Positions 25,975 to 34,158 of a DNA stretch of 64,000 nt are shown here, one piece after another. The notes beneath the pieces were generated by a model. The model had not been told where the DNA came from and ran no database searches. It saw nothing but the letters and a program-made list of their open reading frames with translations. The stretch is from Candidatus Gastranaerophilales bacterium (GTDB lineage: Bacteria > Cyanobacteriota > Vampirovibrionia > Gastranaerophilales > Gastranaerophilaceae), in NCBI GenBank assembly GCA_944324915.1, contig CALUYD010000002.1:62001-126000 (forward strand). Reading direction: 5' to 3'. Made by a program: the position numbers and the translations under genes. Position 1 is the first letter of the stretch. Each line of letters starts with the position of its first letter.

Positions 25975-28527
25975 ATGTCTTTTGATTATTCAAAATTTAA
26001 TATCGGCTTAAATGGTGTTAATGGTGTCTCATCAACATCTTCAAGCAGTGCTTTATCTGAAGCAGAAGAAAATTATTTTTCTCAAAATTCAGATACTAAT
26101 AGCGTTGCGCTTGATGTTAAATATGATATTGAAGATGAAAATATACAAAATATTATTTATAAAACCTTAAACAATCAAATAGTTGAATTGGAAAATCAAT
26201 ATAATGAATCGAAAAACTCAAACGGTTGGATATCAGGCGCTTGGGATTGGGTAAAAAATACTTTTAATTTTGGCGCTTCTTCAAATAAAGCGCTTGATGA
26301 AATAAATAAAGCAAAAGATGAGCTTGAAAAATTTGAAAATAAAGAATCTGATTTAAAAGAGGTTTATAAAAATATAACAGGTAGAGAGTTAACTTCTGAT
26401 GAAATCGAGCTTTTAGCTAGTGGCGAGCTAACTTTAAAAGATTCAACCTTAGCAGGTGAAAAGCTCTATAATTACACACAAGGTCAGCAAATGTCAGTCG
26501 ATGTTGTGGCTGATATAGCTTCAGGTATAGTGTCTGTCGGCGTTGTGGCACTAGGGACTACTTTAGGAATTTGCGCTGCTCCATTTACAGCAGGAGCTTC
26601 ACTTGGAATGATAGGAGCAGGAATCGGTTTAGCTGCAACATCAGGTGCAGTGGTTAAGACTGCCCTAAAAGCATCAGATTGTATAGGAAATGAAAAGGAA
26701 TATACTTTAGCTGATTTTGGATATGACACAATAACAGGTAGTATAAACGGTGCTATGGGTCCAATTTCAAATGCTCTAGGTGGTGCTGGCGGTACTGCTG
26801 TAATGAAAGCGCTTGGTTGCGAAGCATTAGAAACCACAACAAAGAGTCTTTTAGGGCAAACATCAGCAAAATTGTTATCAAGAGCGGTGGATTGTGCCAT
26901 AGATGGCGGTTTATCAGGGGCTGCAGACGGTTTTTCCCGTGCTTTAGCTGAGGGTCGAATTGATGATATTCCAAAGGATATGTTAGTTAATTCTCTTGGT
27001 GGTGTTGTAGCTTCTCCTTTGATTGATGGCGGTTTTAATCTTTTTTCTAAAATCGGAAATAAAATCGGAAGTAGTATTATTAGCTTGCAAAGCGATGTTT
27101 TAGCTGATACATTAGCAAAACAAACAAGCGATTTATTGCAGGCTGAAATGGCTCAAGAAGTAATTGAGCAGGCAAATAAAGAGCTTGGTGAAGCTATATC
27201 TGATGAAGTAAGCGATACAATCCAAAAAGAAGTTGTTGAACAAGCTACGCAAGAAATTACACAAACTGTTTCAAAAGAAACAAGTGAAATAATACAAGAA
27301 GAAGCAACACAACAAATAGTGCAAGAATTAAGCGATGAAGTAATTAAAGAAAATGCGCAAAAAAAATTACTATCTACACTTGATTTTGAAAAATTAAAAT
27401 TATCTCAAGATAACCTAAATGAAGCCTTGGATAGCGCTTATTATTTAGCTGAATTGTATGAAGAATCTAGTGCTGTTGCTACCGATGATATTGAAAGAAT
27501 TTTCTCTCAATTAAAATCTGTTAAAGATGTGGATGGTAGACCCAAGAGCTTTGAATCTACATTTAAGAAGATAACAAATAAATTTCAAGACGGTAAAATT
27601 TCATCTCTTGATGTTGATACTGCTTATGAAGCAGTCAGTGACGCTCTTGGTACAAGAGTGCAGATGAAAAGCATTGGTGTAAATGAAGCAAAAGAAGTTA
27701 TTGAAGAAGCCTTCAGCGATACTGATGTAACTTATGAACAATTTATAGCTTATATGAATGGCAATAAAGCCGTTTGTCCTGAAGAAATTGTTAATATTAT
27801 AGAAGGTTGTGAAAATTATGTTGTAGATGAGCTTAAAGCAATTCAAAACAATGAAGTTTATGAAGCCTTGCTAAATGCAATAAAAAATAATGAAATTACA
27901 ATAACAGAATTTAATAATTATGGAAATGGCGAAATTTCTTATTTTACAAATAGTCAACTTGCAGCAATAGCTGAAACTTATTATGAAGTAACGGGTGAAA
28001 AATTAAAAGTAGCTACAAAAAAACAAAGTAGTCAAATTGGCTTAATTGATGAATTTAACTCCGGAGAGACTCAATATGCAATTATTAATAATGATAAAGC
28101 TATTAAATCTTCCGGTTATGGTTCAGCTCAAATGAATATTCTTCATGAATTGCCGGATAATTCAATAGGTCTTGGTGAATTGCAAATCAGAGGTACGGAA
28201 TTAAATGCAGTTGCTGATGTTGAACATATTCCTTACGATATAAGAACAGGAAAAATAAGTAAAAATGATCCAAAATATTCTTCTGTTTACAAAGTAGTAA
28301 AAAGTTTATCAAATGATGCTTATAAAAAGTATAATGAATATTTAAATCAAGTGTATAAATATACAAGGCTTAATGAGCTTGGTTTAATGCCAAGCAGTGA
28401 TAATGTATCTGATTTAATTATGAAAGAACCTAAAATACAAGATTTTATGTCTGAATTTGGACTTAGCGATGAAGAATTGTACAAATTGAGCATAGAAGGA
28501 CTTAGTGAATTAAAAAAAGCTAAATAG
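25975..28527 (+). CDS. large multidomain protein with C-terminal RelA/SpoT-like nucleotide pyrophosphokinase domain
   Basis: 850 residues, not a known named protein. Ser-rich N-terminus (1-45); charged helical part (46-165); long Gly/Ala-rich hydrophobic block (about 170-365) like membrane-inserting regions of polymorphic toxins; coiled coil rich in Glu/Gln/Thr (about 375-465). The remaining part carries RelA/SpoT synthetase landmarks: GRPKSFESTFKKITNK (521-536), SDALGTRVQM (555-564; D556, R561), IKSSGYGSAQMNI (710-722) and GELQIRG (734-740; E735) followed by EHIPYD. About 145 residues are inserted between the second and third motif, and the usual GYRxxH histidine is not conserved. No HD hydrolase domain. 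Could make (p)ppGpp or a related alarmone or modify RNA, as known for toxSAS/Tas1-type toxins. Immediately followed by a small gene. Confidence 0.7.
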   Translation: MSFDYSKFNIGLNGVNGVSSTSSSSALSEAEENYFSQNSDTNSVALDVKYDIEDENIQNIIYKTLNNQIVELENQYNESKNSNGWISGAWDWVKNTFNFGASSNKALDEINKAKDELEKFENKESDLKEVYKNITGRELTSDEIELLASGELTLKDSTLAGEKLYNYTQGQQMSVDVVADIASGIVSVGVVALGTTLGICAAPFTAGASLGMIGAGIGLAATSGAVVKTALKASDCIGNEKEYTLADFGYDTITGSINGAMGPISNALGGAGGTAVMKALGCEALETTTKSLLGQTSAKLLSRAVDCAIDGGLSGAADGFSRALAEGRIDDIPKDMLVNSLGGVVASPLIDGGFNLFSKIGNKIGSSIISLQSDVLADTLAKQTSDLLQAEMAQEVIEQANKELGEAISDEVSDTIQKEVVEQATQEITQTVSKETSEIIQEEATQQIVQELSDEVIKENAQKKLLSTLDFEKLKLSQDNLNEALDSAYYLAELYEESSAVATDDIERIFSQLKSVKDVDGRPKSFESTFKKITNKFQDGKISSLDVDTAYEAVSDALGTRVQMKSIGVNEAKEVIEEAFSDTDVTYEQFIAYMNGNKAVCPEEIVNIIEGCENYVVDELKAIQNNEVYEALLNAIKNNEITITEFNNYGNGEISYFTNSQLAAIAETYYEVTGEKLKVATKKQSSQIGLIDEFNSGETQYAIINNDKAIKSSGYGSAQMNILHELPDNSIGLGELQIRGTELNAVADVEHIPYDIRTGKISKNDPKYSSVYKVVKSLSNDAYKKYNEYLNQVYKYTRLNELGLMPSSDNVSDLIMKEPKIQDFMSEFGLSDEELYKLSIEGLSELKKAK

Positions 28528-28538
28528 TGTGATATAAT
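28511..28538 (+). promoter_or_regulatory. possible internal promoter for the 28553 gene
   Basis: TTAAAA at 28511-28516 and perfect TATAAT at 28533-28538 are 16 bases apart, over the end of the RelA/SpoT-domain gene. It would give the small downstream gene its own supply of mRNA. Confidence 0.45.
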
Positions 28539-28552
28539 CAAAAGGGTAAAAT

Positions 28553-28990
28553 ATGAACGTAAACAATAACAAACAAAATTATACATTAAATTTTAAAGCA
28601 CTCACAAAAGAGCAAATTATGGAATTACCGCAAGAAGAACGAATTAAAAATATGGTAATAAAGGCAAAAGATGCTATTTATGATTATAGCTTAAGAGGTC
28701 TGCCCGAAAATGGTAAATTTAAAGACTATTCTATTGCTTTTAGCGTGCCTTGTACAAATAATCTTGGTGTATTAGAAATAGGGTATGATTCTAAAGACCC
28801 TATAAATAAAAGATATTTATCTGTTGGTGTTCATCATAAAAATTCCGATAGAATGGAATTTAGTTTGATTATGACCGGAACAAAACAAGAAATTTTAGAT
28901 AGATTAAAATCTAAGGATGATGTTGAAGAATTGGCTCAAACTGTTAAAGAATTGTCTGATAGAACGGATGATTATTATTCAAGTTTGTAA
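28553..28990 (+). CDS. hypothetical 145-residue protein, candidate partner/immunity for the RelA/SpoT-domain protein
   Basis: No recognised family. Starts 25 bases after the RelA/SpoT-domain gene with an AAAGGG ribosome site. The soluble, acidic protein has an N-terminal YTLNFKALTKEQ (the F-K-A resembling the F-x-G motif of other unknown proteins here), a central region rich in beta strands (YSIAFSVPCTN, LEIGYDSKD, YLSVGVHHKN, MEFSLIMTG) and a helical C-terminus. Size, solubility and position fit an immunity protein or antitoxin, but that is positional inference only. Confidence 0.65.
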   Translation: MNVNNNKQNYTLNFKALTKEQIMELPQEERIKNMVIKAKDAIYDYSLRGLPENGKFKDYSIAFSVPCTNNLGVLEIGYDSKDPINKRYLSVGVHHKNSDRMEFSLIMTGTKQEILDRLKSKDDVEELAQTVKELSDRTDDYYSSL

Positions 28991-29023
28991 TTATAGCCTA
29001 ATTATCCAATTTTTATTTTTTAA

Positions 29024-29060
29024 CTCCCGTGCAAAAATCTAAAAAGATTTTAAAAGGGAG
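29024..29060 (+). promoter_or_regulatory. hairpin sequestering the superoxide reductase ribosome site
   Basis: CTCCC (29024-29028) pairs with GGGAG (29056-29060), and AAAATCT (29034-29040) with AGATTTT (29045-29051), separated by a small internal loop. GGGAG is the core of the GGGAGG ribosome site of the gene starting at 29066. Confidence 0.5.
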
Positions 29061-29065
29061 GAAAT

Positions 29066-29443
29066 ATGACACATTTATCAGAATTGTACAAATGCAGAGT
29101 TTGTGAAAATGTAGTTGAAGTTGTACGTCAAGGGGTAGGAACATTAGTTTGCTGCGATGAGAGCATGATACTTTTAGAAGAACATCAAGCTAACATTGAT
29201 GATGCTCACTATGCTCATATTGAACATTTGGATGATATTACAAAGAAAATTGAATTTAATCATCCAATGACAAAAGAACATTATCTTGAATTTATTGAAG
29301 TTGTATCAAATGACGGTAAATATATAAAAAGAAAACATTTAAAAATTGATGAAAAACCGGAATTAACTTTCAAATGTGAATGCAGGGAAGGTTTTTATGT
29401 AAGAGTTTATTGTAATATTCATGGAGTAATGGTAACAAAATAA
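29066..29443 (+). CDS. dfx: desulfoferrodoxin (superoxide reductase, 2Fe type)
   Basis: Reduces superoxide to hydrogen peroxide without releasing oxygen. 125 residues in two domains: a desulforedoxin rubredoxin-like iron site (C10, C13, C29, C30) and a neelaredoxin domain with the His4Cys iron site, seen as AHIEHLDD, FNHPMTKEHYLEFIEV and CNIHG (C116, H119). The usual EKHVP motif is replaced by AHIEH, which removes the standard lysine near the active iron. Followed by a ferritin-like gene sharing one base of the stop/start, so iron and superoxide handling are coupled. Confidence 0.93.
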   Translation: MTHLSELYKCRVCENVVEVVRQGVGTLVCCDESMILLEEHQANIDDAHYAHIEHLDDITKKIEFNHPMTKEHYLEFIEVVSNDGKYIKRKHLKIDEKPELTFKCECREGFYVRVYCNIHGVMVTK

Positions 29444-29925
29444 TGGATACAAAATTACTTCAGGCTTTTAATAAGCAAATAAATCATGAATTTTACAGTG
29501 CATATCTTTATTTTGCAATGTCAACTTATTTTAGTGAAATCTCAATGCAAGGTTTTTGCGATTTTATGAAGCATAAAACTTCTCAAAAATTAAATTCAGC
29601 GCAAAAAGATTATGAATATTTAATTTTAAGGGATGAAAAACTTGTTTTTTCTAAAATCGAAGAACCCTCTGTTGATTGGATAAATGTGTCTGATGTGTTT
29701 ACATCTGCGCTATCTCATGAAGAATTTATGCTAACTCAAGTGAACGAGCTATATTCGGTTGCAAAAGAAGCTGATGATATTGCAGCTATGGAGTTTATTT
29801 CTTCGATGTTAGATGAGCAAATAAGATGTGTCGGACATTTTAGAAAATTAGTTTTCAGAATTAAAAACGCAAATGTAATTAGTGCAAATATTGAACATTT
29901 AGATAGCGTTATTAATTCGCTTTAG
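29443..29925 (+). CDS. ferritin-like protein with degenerate ferroxidase site
   Basis: 160 residues with the four-helix ferritin fold and landmarks of FtnA (E16 in NHEFYSAYLYFAMS, late DEQIRCVGHF). The second-helix metal site that reads EEHAHA in the 10564 ferritin is TSQKLNSA here, so the Glu and His ligands equivalent to E50 and H53 are missing. It is therefore unlikely to oxidise iron at a normal diiron centre. Its start overlaps the dfx stop (TAATG). Possible roles: partner chain in mixed ferritin shells, or a non-catalytic iron or protein partner of superoxide reductase. Ends inside the convergent nth gene. Confidence 0.85.
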   Translation: MDTKLLQAFNKQINHEFYSAYLYFAMSTYFSEISMQGFCDFMKHKTSQKLNSAQKDYEYLILRDEKLVFSKIEEPSVDWINVSDVFTSALSHEEFMLTQVNELYSVAKEADDIAAMEFISSMLDEQIRCVGHFRKLVFRIKNANVISANIEHLDSVINSL

Positions 29926-30562
29926 ATTTATATTCTTTGCAAAAACCGCAAATCGAACATTTTTCGCATTGTGGTTTTTGCACTTTGCAAATGTTTTGTC
30001 CATGGGTTACTAAGAGCGTATTAAAATCAATCCAATATTTCTTGGGTAATTTTTTTCTTAAAGCCATTTCTGTTTCATCAGGAGTTTTGGTGTTAACATA
30101 TCCTAAAAGATTGGTAATTCTATGAACATGGACATCAACGCAAATTGCAGGAATATTAAAACCTTTTGCTAAAACTAAATTTGCGGTTTTTCTTCCGACA
30201 CCTTTGAATTTTGTCAATTCTTCAATAGTATTTGGAACTTTTGAATTGTACTTTTCAATGAGTTCACAAGATAAATCTATAATTTGCTTGGCTTTGTTTT
30301 GATAAAATCCAACAGGATAGATGGCTTCTTGCAAGGTTTTTAAGTCAACTTTTGAAAAATCTTTAGGAGTTGAACCTAGTTCAAGCATTCTTTTTGTAGC
30401 TTTTATTGTGATTTTATCATTTGTTCTAAGAGATAAAATGCAGCAAATAAGAACCAAATAGGGATTTTTAACATTTTCCATAAAGTCAACAAATTCGCTA
30501 TGTTGAACCCTATTTTCAAGATAATCGTTTTTTAGATTTAAAACAATTTTATCAATATCCAT
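29912..30562 (-). CDS. nth: endonuclease III (DNA glycosylase/AP lyase)
   Basis: Removes oxidised pyrimidines. 216 residues from ATG 30562. Helix-hairpin-helix KFKGVGRKTANLVLA with the catalytic lysine, VDVHVHR with the catalytic aspartate, and the C-terminal cluster C-x6-C-x2-C-x5-C (CKVQKPQCEKCSICGFC) for [4Fe-4S]. A TTG start at 30592 would add ten hydrophobic residues; ATG 30562 is preferred. TATTAT sits six bases before this ATG with no ribosome site: probably leaderless. Divergent from trxA, 31 bases apart; overlaps the ferritin-like gene by 14 bases at its 3' end. Confidence 0.94.
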   Translation of the reverse strand: MDIDKIVLNLKNDYLENRVQHSEFVDFMENVKNPYLVLICCILSLRTNDKITIKATKRMLELGSTPKDFSKVDLKTLQEAIYPVGFYQNKAKQIIDLSCELIEKYNSKVPNTIEELTKFKGVGRKTANLVLAKGFNIPAICVDVHVHRITNLLGYVNTKTPDETEMALRKKLPKKYWIDFNTLLVTHGQNICKVQKPQCEKCSICGFCKEYKSKAN

Positions 30563-30593
30563 GATAAAATAATAATAAGGAGAAAAAATCAAA

Positions 30594-30920
30594 ATGGCAA
30601 CAATAGAAGAACTTACAGATAATACTTTTAATCAAAATGTTTTAGAAAAAAAAGGTGTAATTGTGGTTGATTTTTGGGCGCAATGGTGCGGACCTTGCAG
30701 AAAAATGACACCTTTATTAGAACAAATTCAAGCTGAATTTAAAGATGAAATAAAAATATATAAAATTGACGCCGACAAAAATGTAAATTCCGCAAAAGAA
30801 TACGGAATTTCATCCTTGCCAAGCGTTTTAATTTTTAAAGATGGCGAATTTAAAGAAATAATGGTTGGCTTAATGCAAAAAAGCGCTATTATTTCTAATA
30901 TTAAAAAATATATGGCTTAA
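30594..30920 (+). CDS. trxA: thioredoxin
   Basis: Cytosolic dithiol reductase, 108 residues. Active site WAQWCGPCRK with the standard WCGPC, cis-proline in SLPSVLIF, and the usual C-terminal helix. Ribosome site AAGGAGA. Converges with the glutaredoxin gene, the stops overlapping by four bases. Confidence 0.97.
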   Translation: MATIEELTDNTFNQNVLEKKGVIVVDFWAQWCGPCRKMTPLLEQIQAEFKDEIKIYKIDADKNVNSAKEYGISSLPSVLIFKDGEFKEIMVGLMQKSAIISNIKKYMA

Positions 30921-31177
30921 TCAAAAGTAATTTGTTTTGTGTTGTATTTTTCAACCAAATCAGAGTAACCGCCAATATTTTTGCCGTCAATTATAATTTG
31001 AGGAAAAGTAGCAAGAGAACTTAAATTATATTCTTTTGTTAATTTTAAGCGCATTTCATCTTCGTTATCATCGCAAGGAATTTCCTTGAATTTAACATTG
31101 TGCTCATTTAAAAAGAATTTTGCTTTTTGGCAATAAGGGCAATAATCAAGAGTATAAATTTCAATATTTTTAGACAT
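30917..31177 (-). CDS. glutaredoxin
   Basis: 86-residue thioredoxin-fold protein with the dithiol site YCPYCQKAKF (C13, C16), the cis-Pro region TFPQIIIDG and the GGYSDL glutathione-binding end. A classical Grx3-type enzyme. Good ribosome site AGGAG. Whether the organism makes glutathione or uses another thiol is not visible. Confidence 0.94.
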   Translation of the reverse strand: MSKNIEIYTLDYCPYCQKAKFFLNEHNVKFKEIPCDDNEDEMRLKLTKEYNLSSLATFPQIIIDGKNIGGYSDLVEKYNTKQITFD

Positions 31178-31246
31178 AATTTCTCCTTTTTTTTGATTTT
31201 AATTTAAAAAGAAATAATTTTAATTGCCTAAAAATATATATTGTTG

Positions 31247-31708
31247 TTATTCTTTAATTCTATTTAAAACTTGTTGTGCTTGGTCTTTTTCTTCTTTTGG
31301 AATATCGAGTTTGATATAATCTTCAAAATATTCAATAGCTGAAATTTTATCATTTCTTCCAAGAAATAAAATTCCAAGTTTTTTATAAGGAAGTGCAAAT
31401 TTTTCATTAAGCATTGTTGCTTTTAAATATGCACCAATTGCTTTATCTATTTGATTATCGGCTTGATAGGCTTCGCCTAACATATAATAAAGCAAGTGAT
31501 TTCTTGTATTTTCTGTTACTAATTCTAAATTAGATATGGCACTTGAATAATTGCCAAGCTCCATAAAAATTCTTGCAAGTTCATAATTGTATTCAACATT
31601 ATCCGGTTCATCATCGGTTGCAATTTGAAGCATTTCAAGCGCATCATCATATCTGCAATCTTGGATAAGTTCTCTTATGTAATCTATTCTTGATATATTT
31701 TCTTCCAT
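31247..31708 (-). CDS. TPR-repeat protein
   Basis: 153 residues from ATG 31708 (MEENISRIDYIRELI); the longer frame beginning at 31822 runs back into the upstream gene and is unlikely to be used. Three to four tetratricopeptide repeats are visible (YDDALEMLQIATDDEPDN, YELARIFMELGNYSSAISN, YYMLGEAYQADNQIDKAI, YKKLGILFLGRNDKISAIE). A protein-interaction scaffold; partner unknown. Starts 40 bases after the C39 protease gene on the same strand. Confidence 0.85.
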   Translation of the reverse strand: MEENISRIDYIRELIQDCRYDDALEMLQIATDDEPDNVEYNYELARIFMELGNYSSAISNLELVTENTRNHLLYYMLGEAYQADNQIDKAIGAYLKATMLNEKFALPYKKLGILFLGRNDKISAIEYFEDYIKLDIPKEEKDQAQQVLNRIKE

Positions 31709-31748
31709 ATTTTTATTATTACATAAAATTTTATTTTGTAATAATAAA

Positions 31749-32636
31749 TTATGTTTCAAGAATATAAATTCCGCATAAACCCCTTGTGATTTGCTCTTCG
31801 GTAAAACCGTTTGTAAAGCCATCTACCATGTGTTGTTTATAATAATTTTCAATATTTGGGTCGTTTACGATATATTTTCCATCTTCTGTTTTCCCTGCAA
31901 TTACAATAAAATGTCCGGCATCGGTAAATAATGAACTGCTATTCATTCTTGCAATTACAGGTTTCCCTGATTCAAGTGCTTCATCTAGGTTTGTTTTGCC
32001 ATTCTCATTTAATTCTTGACAAGCAATACCCCAACCTTCATAAGTTGTCAACTTTAATCCAAGATTTTTAATACCTGCATGCATAGCAGATGCCGGATTA
32101 TCACCTCTATAACCATTGGTTAGCATATCGGGCGTTATTTCTTCACCTGTTAGGTATGAAGCAACCATTGCAAGGCTTGTAATTCCACAGCCTGAACTTC
32201 TTATAGTTCCTGTTGCAAAAGGTTGAGTGTATGTAGTTTGAAAATATTGCGGAACATCAGAACGATTGTTGAAACTTTCATAATCATACATACTGTATAA
32301 TTGTTGATAAAATTTTAAATTTTGTTCGTTATCAACCGTAGACAAAAATTCGCTTAGGGTTTGGTTGTTCTTTTGGTATTTTTTATTATACTTTTCAAAG
32401 TAATCAAGTGCGGAAAGATTTAGAGTTTCTTGTTCTTCTTCATTTTTTGCTTCTTCTAGCGCGTCTAGGTATTCATTATCTTGAGATAACACTTCTTCTT
32501 GTGTTGTTTTTGGGGTTGTGTCTGTTATATCGTTATTTGGTATTACAGATACTTGAATGTTATCCATGGTTTTACTAAGCCTTTGGATATTAGAAAGAAT
32601 AGTTGTATTATTGGTATTAATATTATTTTGTCCCAT
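31749..32636 (-). CDS. papain-like C39 family (Peptidase_C39_2) protein
   Basis: 295 residues. The first ~120 are low-complexity Asn/Thr/Glu rich without a signal peptide; the catalytic domain follows with Q130 or Q133 (VPQYFQ, oxyanion), C150 (IRSSGCGITSLAMVAS), H242 (DAGHFIVIAG) and D259 (IVNDPN). This is the layout of C39-like double-glycine-type or phytochelatin-like cysteine peptidases. No ABC transporter is fused or adjacent, so it is not a bacteriocin exporter. Absence of a signal peptide suggests export by another route or a cytosolic role. Confidence 0.85.
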   Translation of the reverse strand: MGQNNINTNNTTILSNIQRLSKTMDNIQVSVIPNNDITDTTPKTTQEEVLSQDNEYLDALEEAKNEEEQETLNLSALDYFEKYNKKYQKNNQTLSEFLSTVDNEQNLKFYQQLYSMYDYESFNNRSDVPQYFQTTYTQPFATGTIRSSGCGITSLAMVASYLTGEEITPDMLTNGYRGDNPASAMHAGIKNLGLKLTTYEGWGIACQELNENGKTNLDEALESGKPVIARMNSSSLFTDAGHFIVIAGKTEDGKYIVNDPNIENYYKQHMVDGFTNGFTEEQITRGLCGIYILET

Positions 32637-32814
32637 TTTCCACCTGCCTAATATTTTATGACGGTACTTTTTGGGGAATTCTTGAAAAAATTTTTTTATT
32701 TTTGGTGATTTCTTAAAAAAAATTTACAAAAATAAAAGATATTTAAAAAATTCTGCAAGATTAAGGGATTATTTTAACCTTGTTTTTAAAAAATAGAATA
32801 ATTATAATTATTCT

Positions 32815-33273
32815 ATGAAAAAAATTATTGTAGTTATTTTAATATTACTTTTTTCATTGGGTGTATTTGTTAGTTATGACAAGCATTTTAAATATTATCT
32901 TGGTAAAGAATATAAAAATGAAATTACACTTTTGCTTGAAAATGAAATTCCAAAAAGCATGAAAGAAGTAGATGGGCTTTTTAAAAAAATTGAAAATGAG
33001 AAAGATTCTCTTGATAAGAAAAATCTTGCAGATTTAGGAATAAATACGATTTTATTTGATTTTTATTCTGAATTGATAGAGGTGACACAAAAATATACAG
33101 ATATTAAAAAAGACCTTCCAAATACTGATTTTGATGTTGATTTAATAATGGTTTTATATCCTTACTTGAAAGCAAATAATGTAGATATAAAAAAACTTAA
33201 ATCTTTTCTTGATTATTGCGATACAATGCAAACAGAAATTGACAATAAATATCTAAAGCCTGTAAATAAATAG
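32815..33273 (+). CDS. hypothetical membrane-anchored protein
   Basis: 152 residues, function unknown. N-terminal hydrophobic segment (residues 3-20, KKIIVVILILLFSLGVFV) then a helical, highly charged exterior part (LFKKIENEKDSLDKKN, VTQKYTDIKKDLP). A TTGTTT and TATAAT pair with 17-base spacing ends six bases before ATG, with no ribosome site: a clear leaderless candidate. Ends in a hairpin shared with the convergent M23 gene. Confidence 0.7.
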   Translation: MKKIIVVILILLFSLGVFVSYDKHFKYYLGKEYKNEITLLLENEIPKSMKEVDGLFKKIENEKDSLDKKNLADLGINTILFDFYSELIEVTQKYTDIKKDLPNTDFDVDLIMVLYPYLKANNVDIKKLKSFLDYCDTMQTEIDNKYLKPVNK

Positions 33274-33285
33274 CAGGCTTTAGAT
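33251..33285. terminator. hairpin between convergent genes
   Basis: Perfect 12-base inverted repeat (ATCTAAAGCCTG / CAGGCTTTAGAT) with an 11-base loop spanning the end of the 32815 gene. No T tract, so it may act as a transcript end protector or weak terminator for both strands. Confidence 0.6.
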
Positions 33286-33291
33286 AAATTA

Positions 33292-33990
33292 TTAAAATTT
33301 GAAATATTTTTGAGGGTTTACGTGCTTACCTTCCTCTAGTACCTCTAGATGTAAATGCGCTCCGGTAGAAGAGCCGGCCCCAGCAGTTCCTTTTTTGCCT
33401 CCAGATTTAGCAATTTCTGTATTTTTGCCAACTTTATCGCCCTTTTTGATATTTATTTTGCTTAAGTGTGCGTATTTTGTTTTGATTTCTTTCCCATCAA
33501 TTTTGCCGTGATTGATAATAATTAAATTGCCATATCCGCCAGCCAATCCAGCATATTCAACGACACCTTCTGCCTGTGCTTTAACAGAAGTTCCTTGTGG
33601 TATGGCTATATCCACACCATTATGATGTTTTTTTGTATTTTGGATTGGGTGAGTTCTCCATCCATAGGGTGAACTTATCTTGGGATTATTTACCGGATTA
33701 TCCCACAATGTTTTATTAACATTAGTTGTCATTTTTTCTTTTAAACCATATTCTTTAATTTTTTTCTCTAACTTTTCATTATCTGCATATAATATGTCTG
33801 CAGGTGTTGCTTTATCTTTTAAAATATCTAGTAATTCATTTTTTCTTTTTTGTTTTGTTGTTTGTAATTCCTTTTGTTTGTTTGATTTTTCAAATAAAAT
33901 TTCTTTATTTGTTTTGTTAGTTACTCCTCCATTCTTAAATGTAAATTTACCGTCGTCATCTCTTGGGTGGTCTTGTTCATTCCAAACCAT
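33292..33990 (-). CDS. M23 (LytM-type) metallopeptidase with phage-like N-terminus
   Basis: 232 residues from ATG 33990, which has a near-perfect AAAGGAGG ribosome site; the in-frame extension to 34056 has none. The C-terminal ~130 residues form the M23 domain with zinc motifs HHNGVDI and GAHLHLEV and intermediate SSPYGWRTHP. The first 25 residues (WNEQDHPRDDDGKFTFKNGG) match the D-x-x-R-x-x-x-G-x-F-T start often seen in phage head or lysis-associated proteins. No signal peptide. Glycine endopeptidase activity on peptidoglycan is likely. Beside tRNA-Gly. Confidence 0.88.
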   Translation of the reverse strand: MVWNEQDHPRDDDGKFTFKNGGVTNKTNKEILFEKSNKQKELQTTKQKRKNELLDILKDKATPADILYADNEKLEKKIKEYGLKEKMTTNVNKTLWDNPVNNPKISSPYGWRTHPIQNTKKHHNGVDIAIPQGTSVKAQAEGVVEYAGLAGGYGNLIIINHGKIDGKEIKTKYAHLSKINIKKGDKVGKNTEIAKSGGKKGTAGAGSSTGAHLHLEVLEEGKHVNPQKYFKF

Positions 33991-34130
33991 AAAATCCTCC
34001 TTTTTTATTTTTGAACAAAAAAATAGAGAGTATACGATAATTATTTTAATTATCATCTACTCTCTACTATATTTACTATTTATATATTTAGTATATATTA
34101 TTATGTCATTTTTTTCAAGATAGCATAATA

Positions 34131-34156
34131 AAAGACACCCTTTCTTGGGTGTCTTT
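34131..34156. terminator. terminator of tRNA-Gly
   Basis: Perfect ten-base stem (AAAGACACCC / GGGTGTCTTT) with six-base loop, two bases beyond the encoded CCA end of the tRNA on the minus strand, followed on that strand by a T-rich stretch. Confidence 0.85.
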
Positions 34157-34158
34157 TA

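Noticed and set aside
26484-26974. Long minus-strand frames inside the 25975 gene
   Set aside because: Antisense shadows of Gly/Ala-rich codons (Pro/Ala/Thr-rich products), no ribosome site, and the plus-strand gene is coherent.
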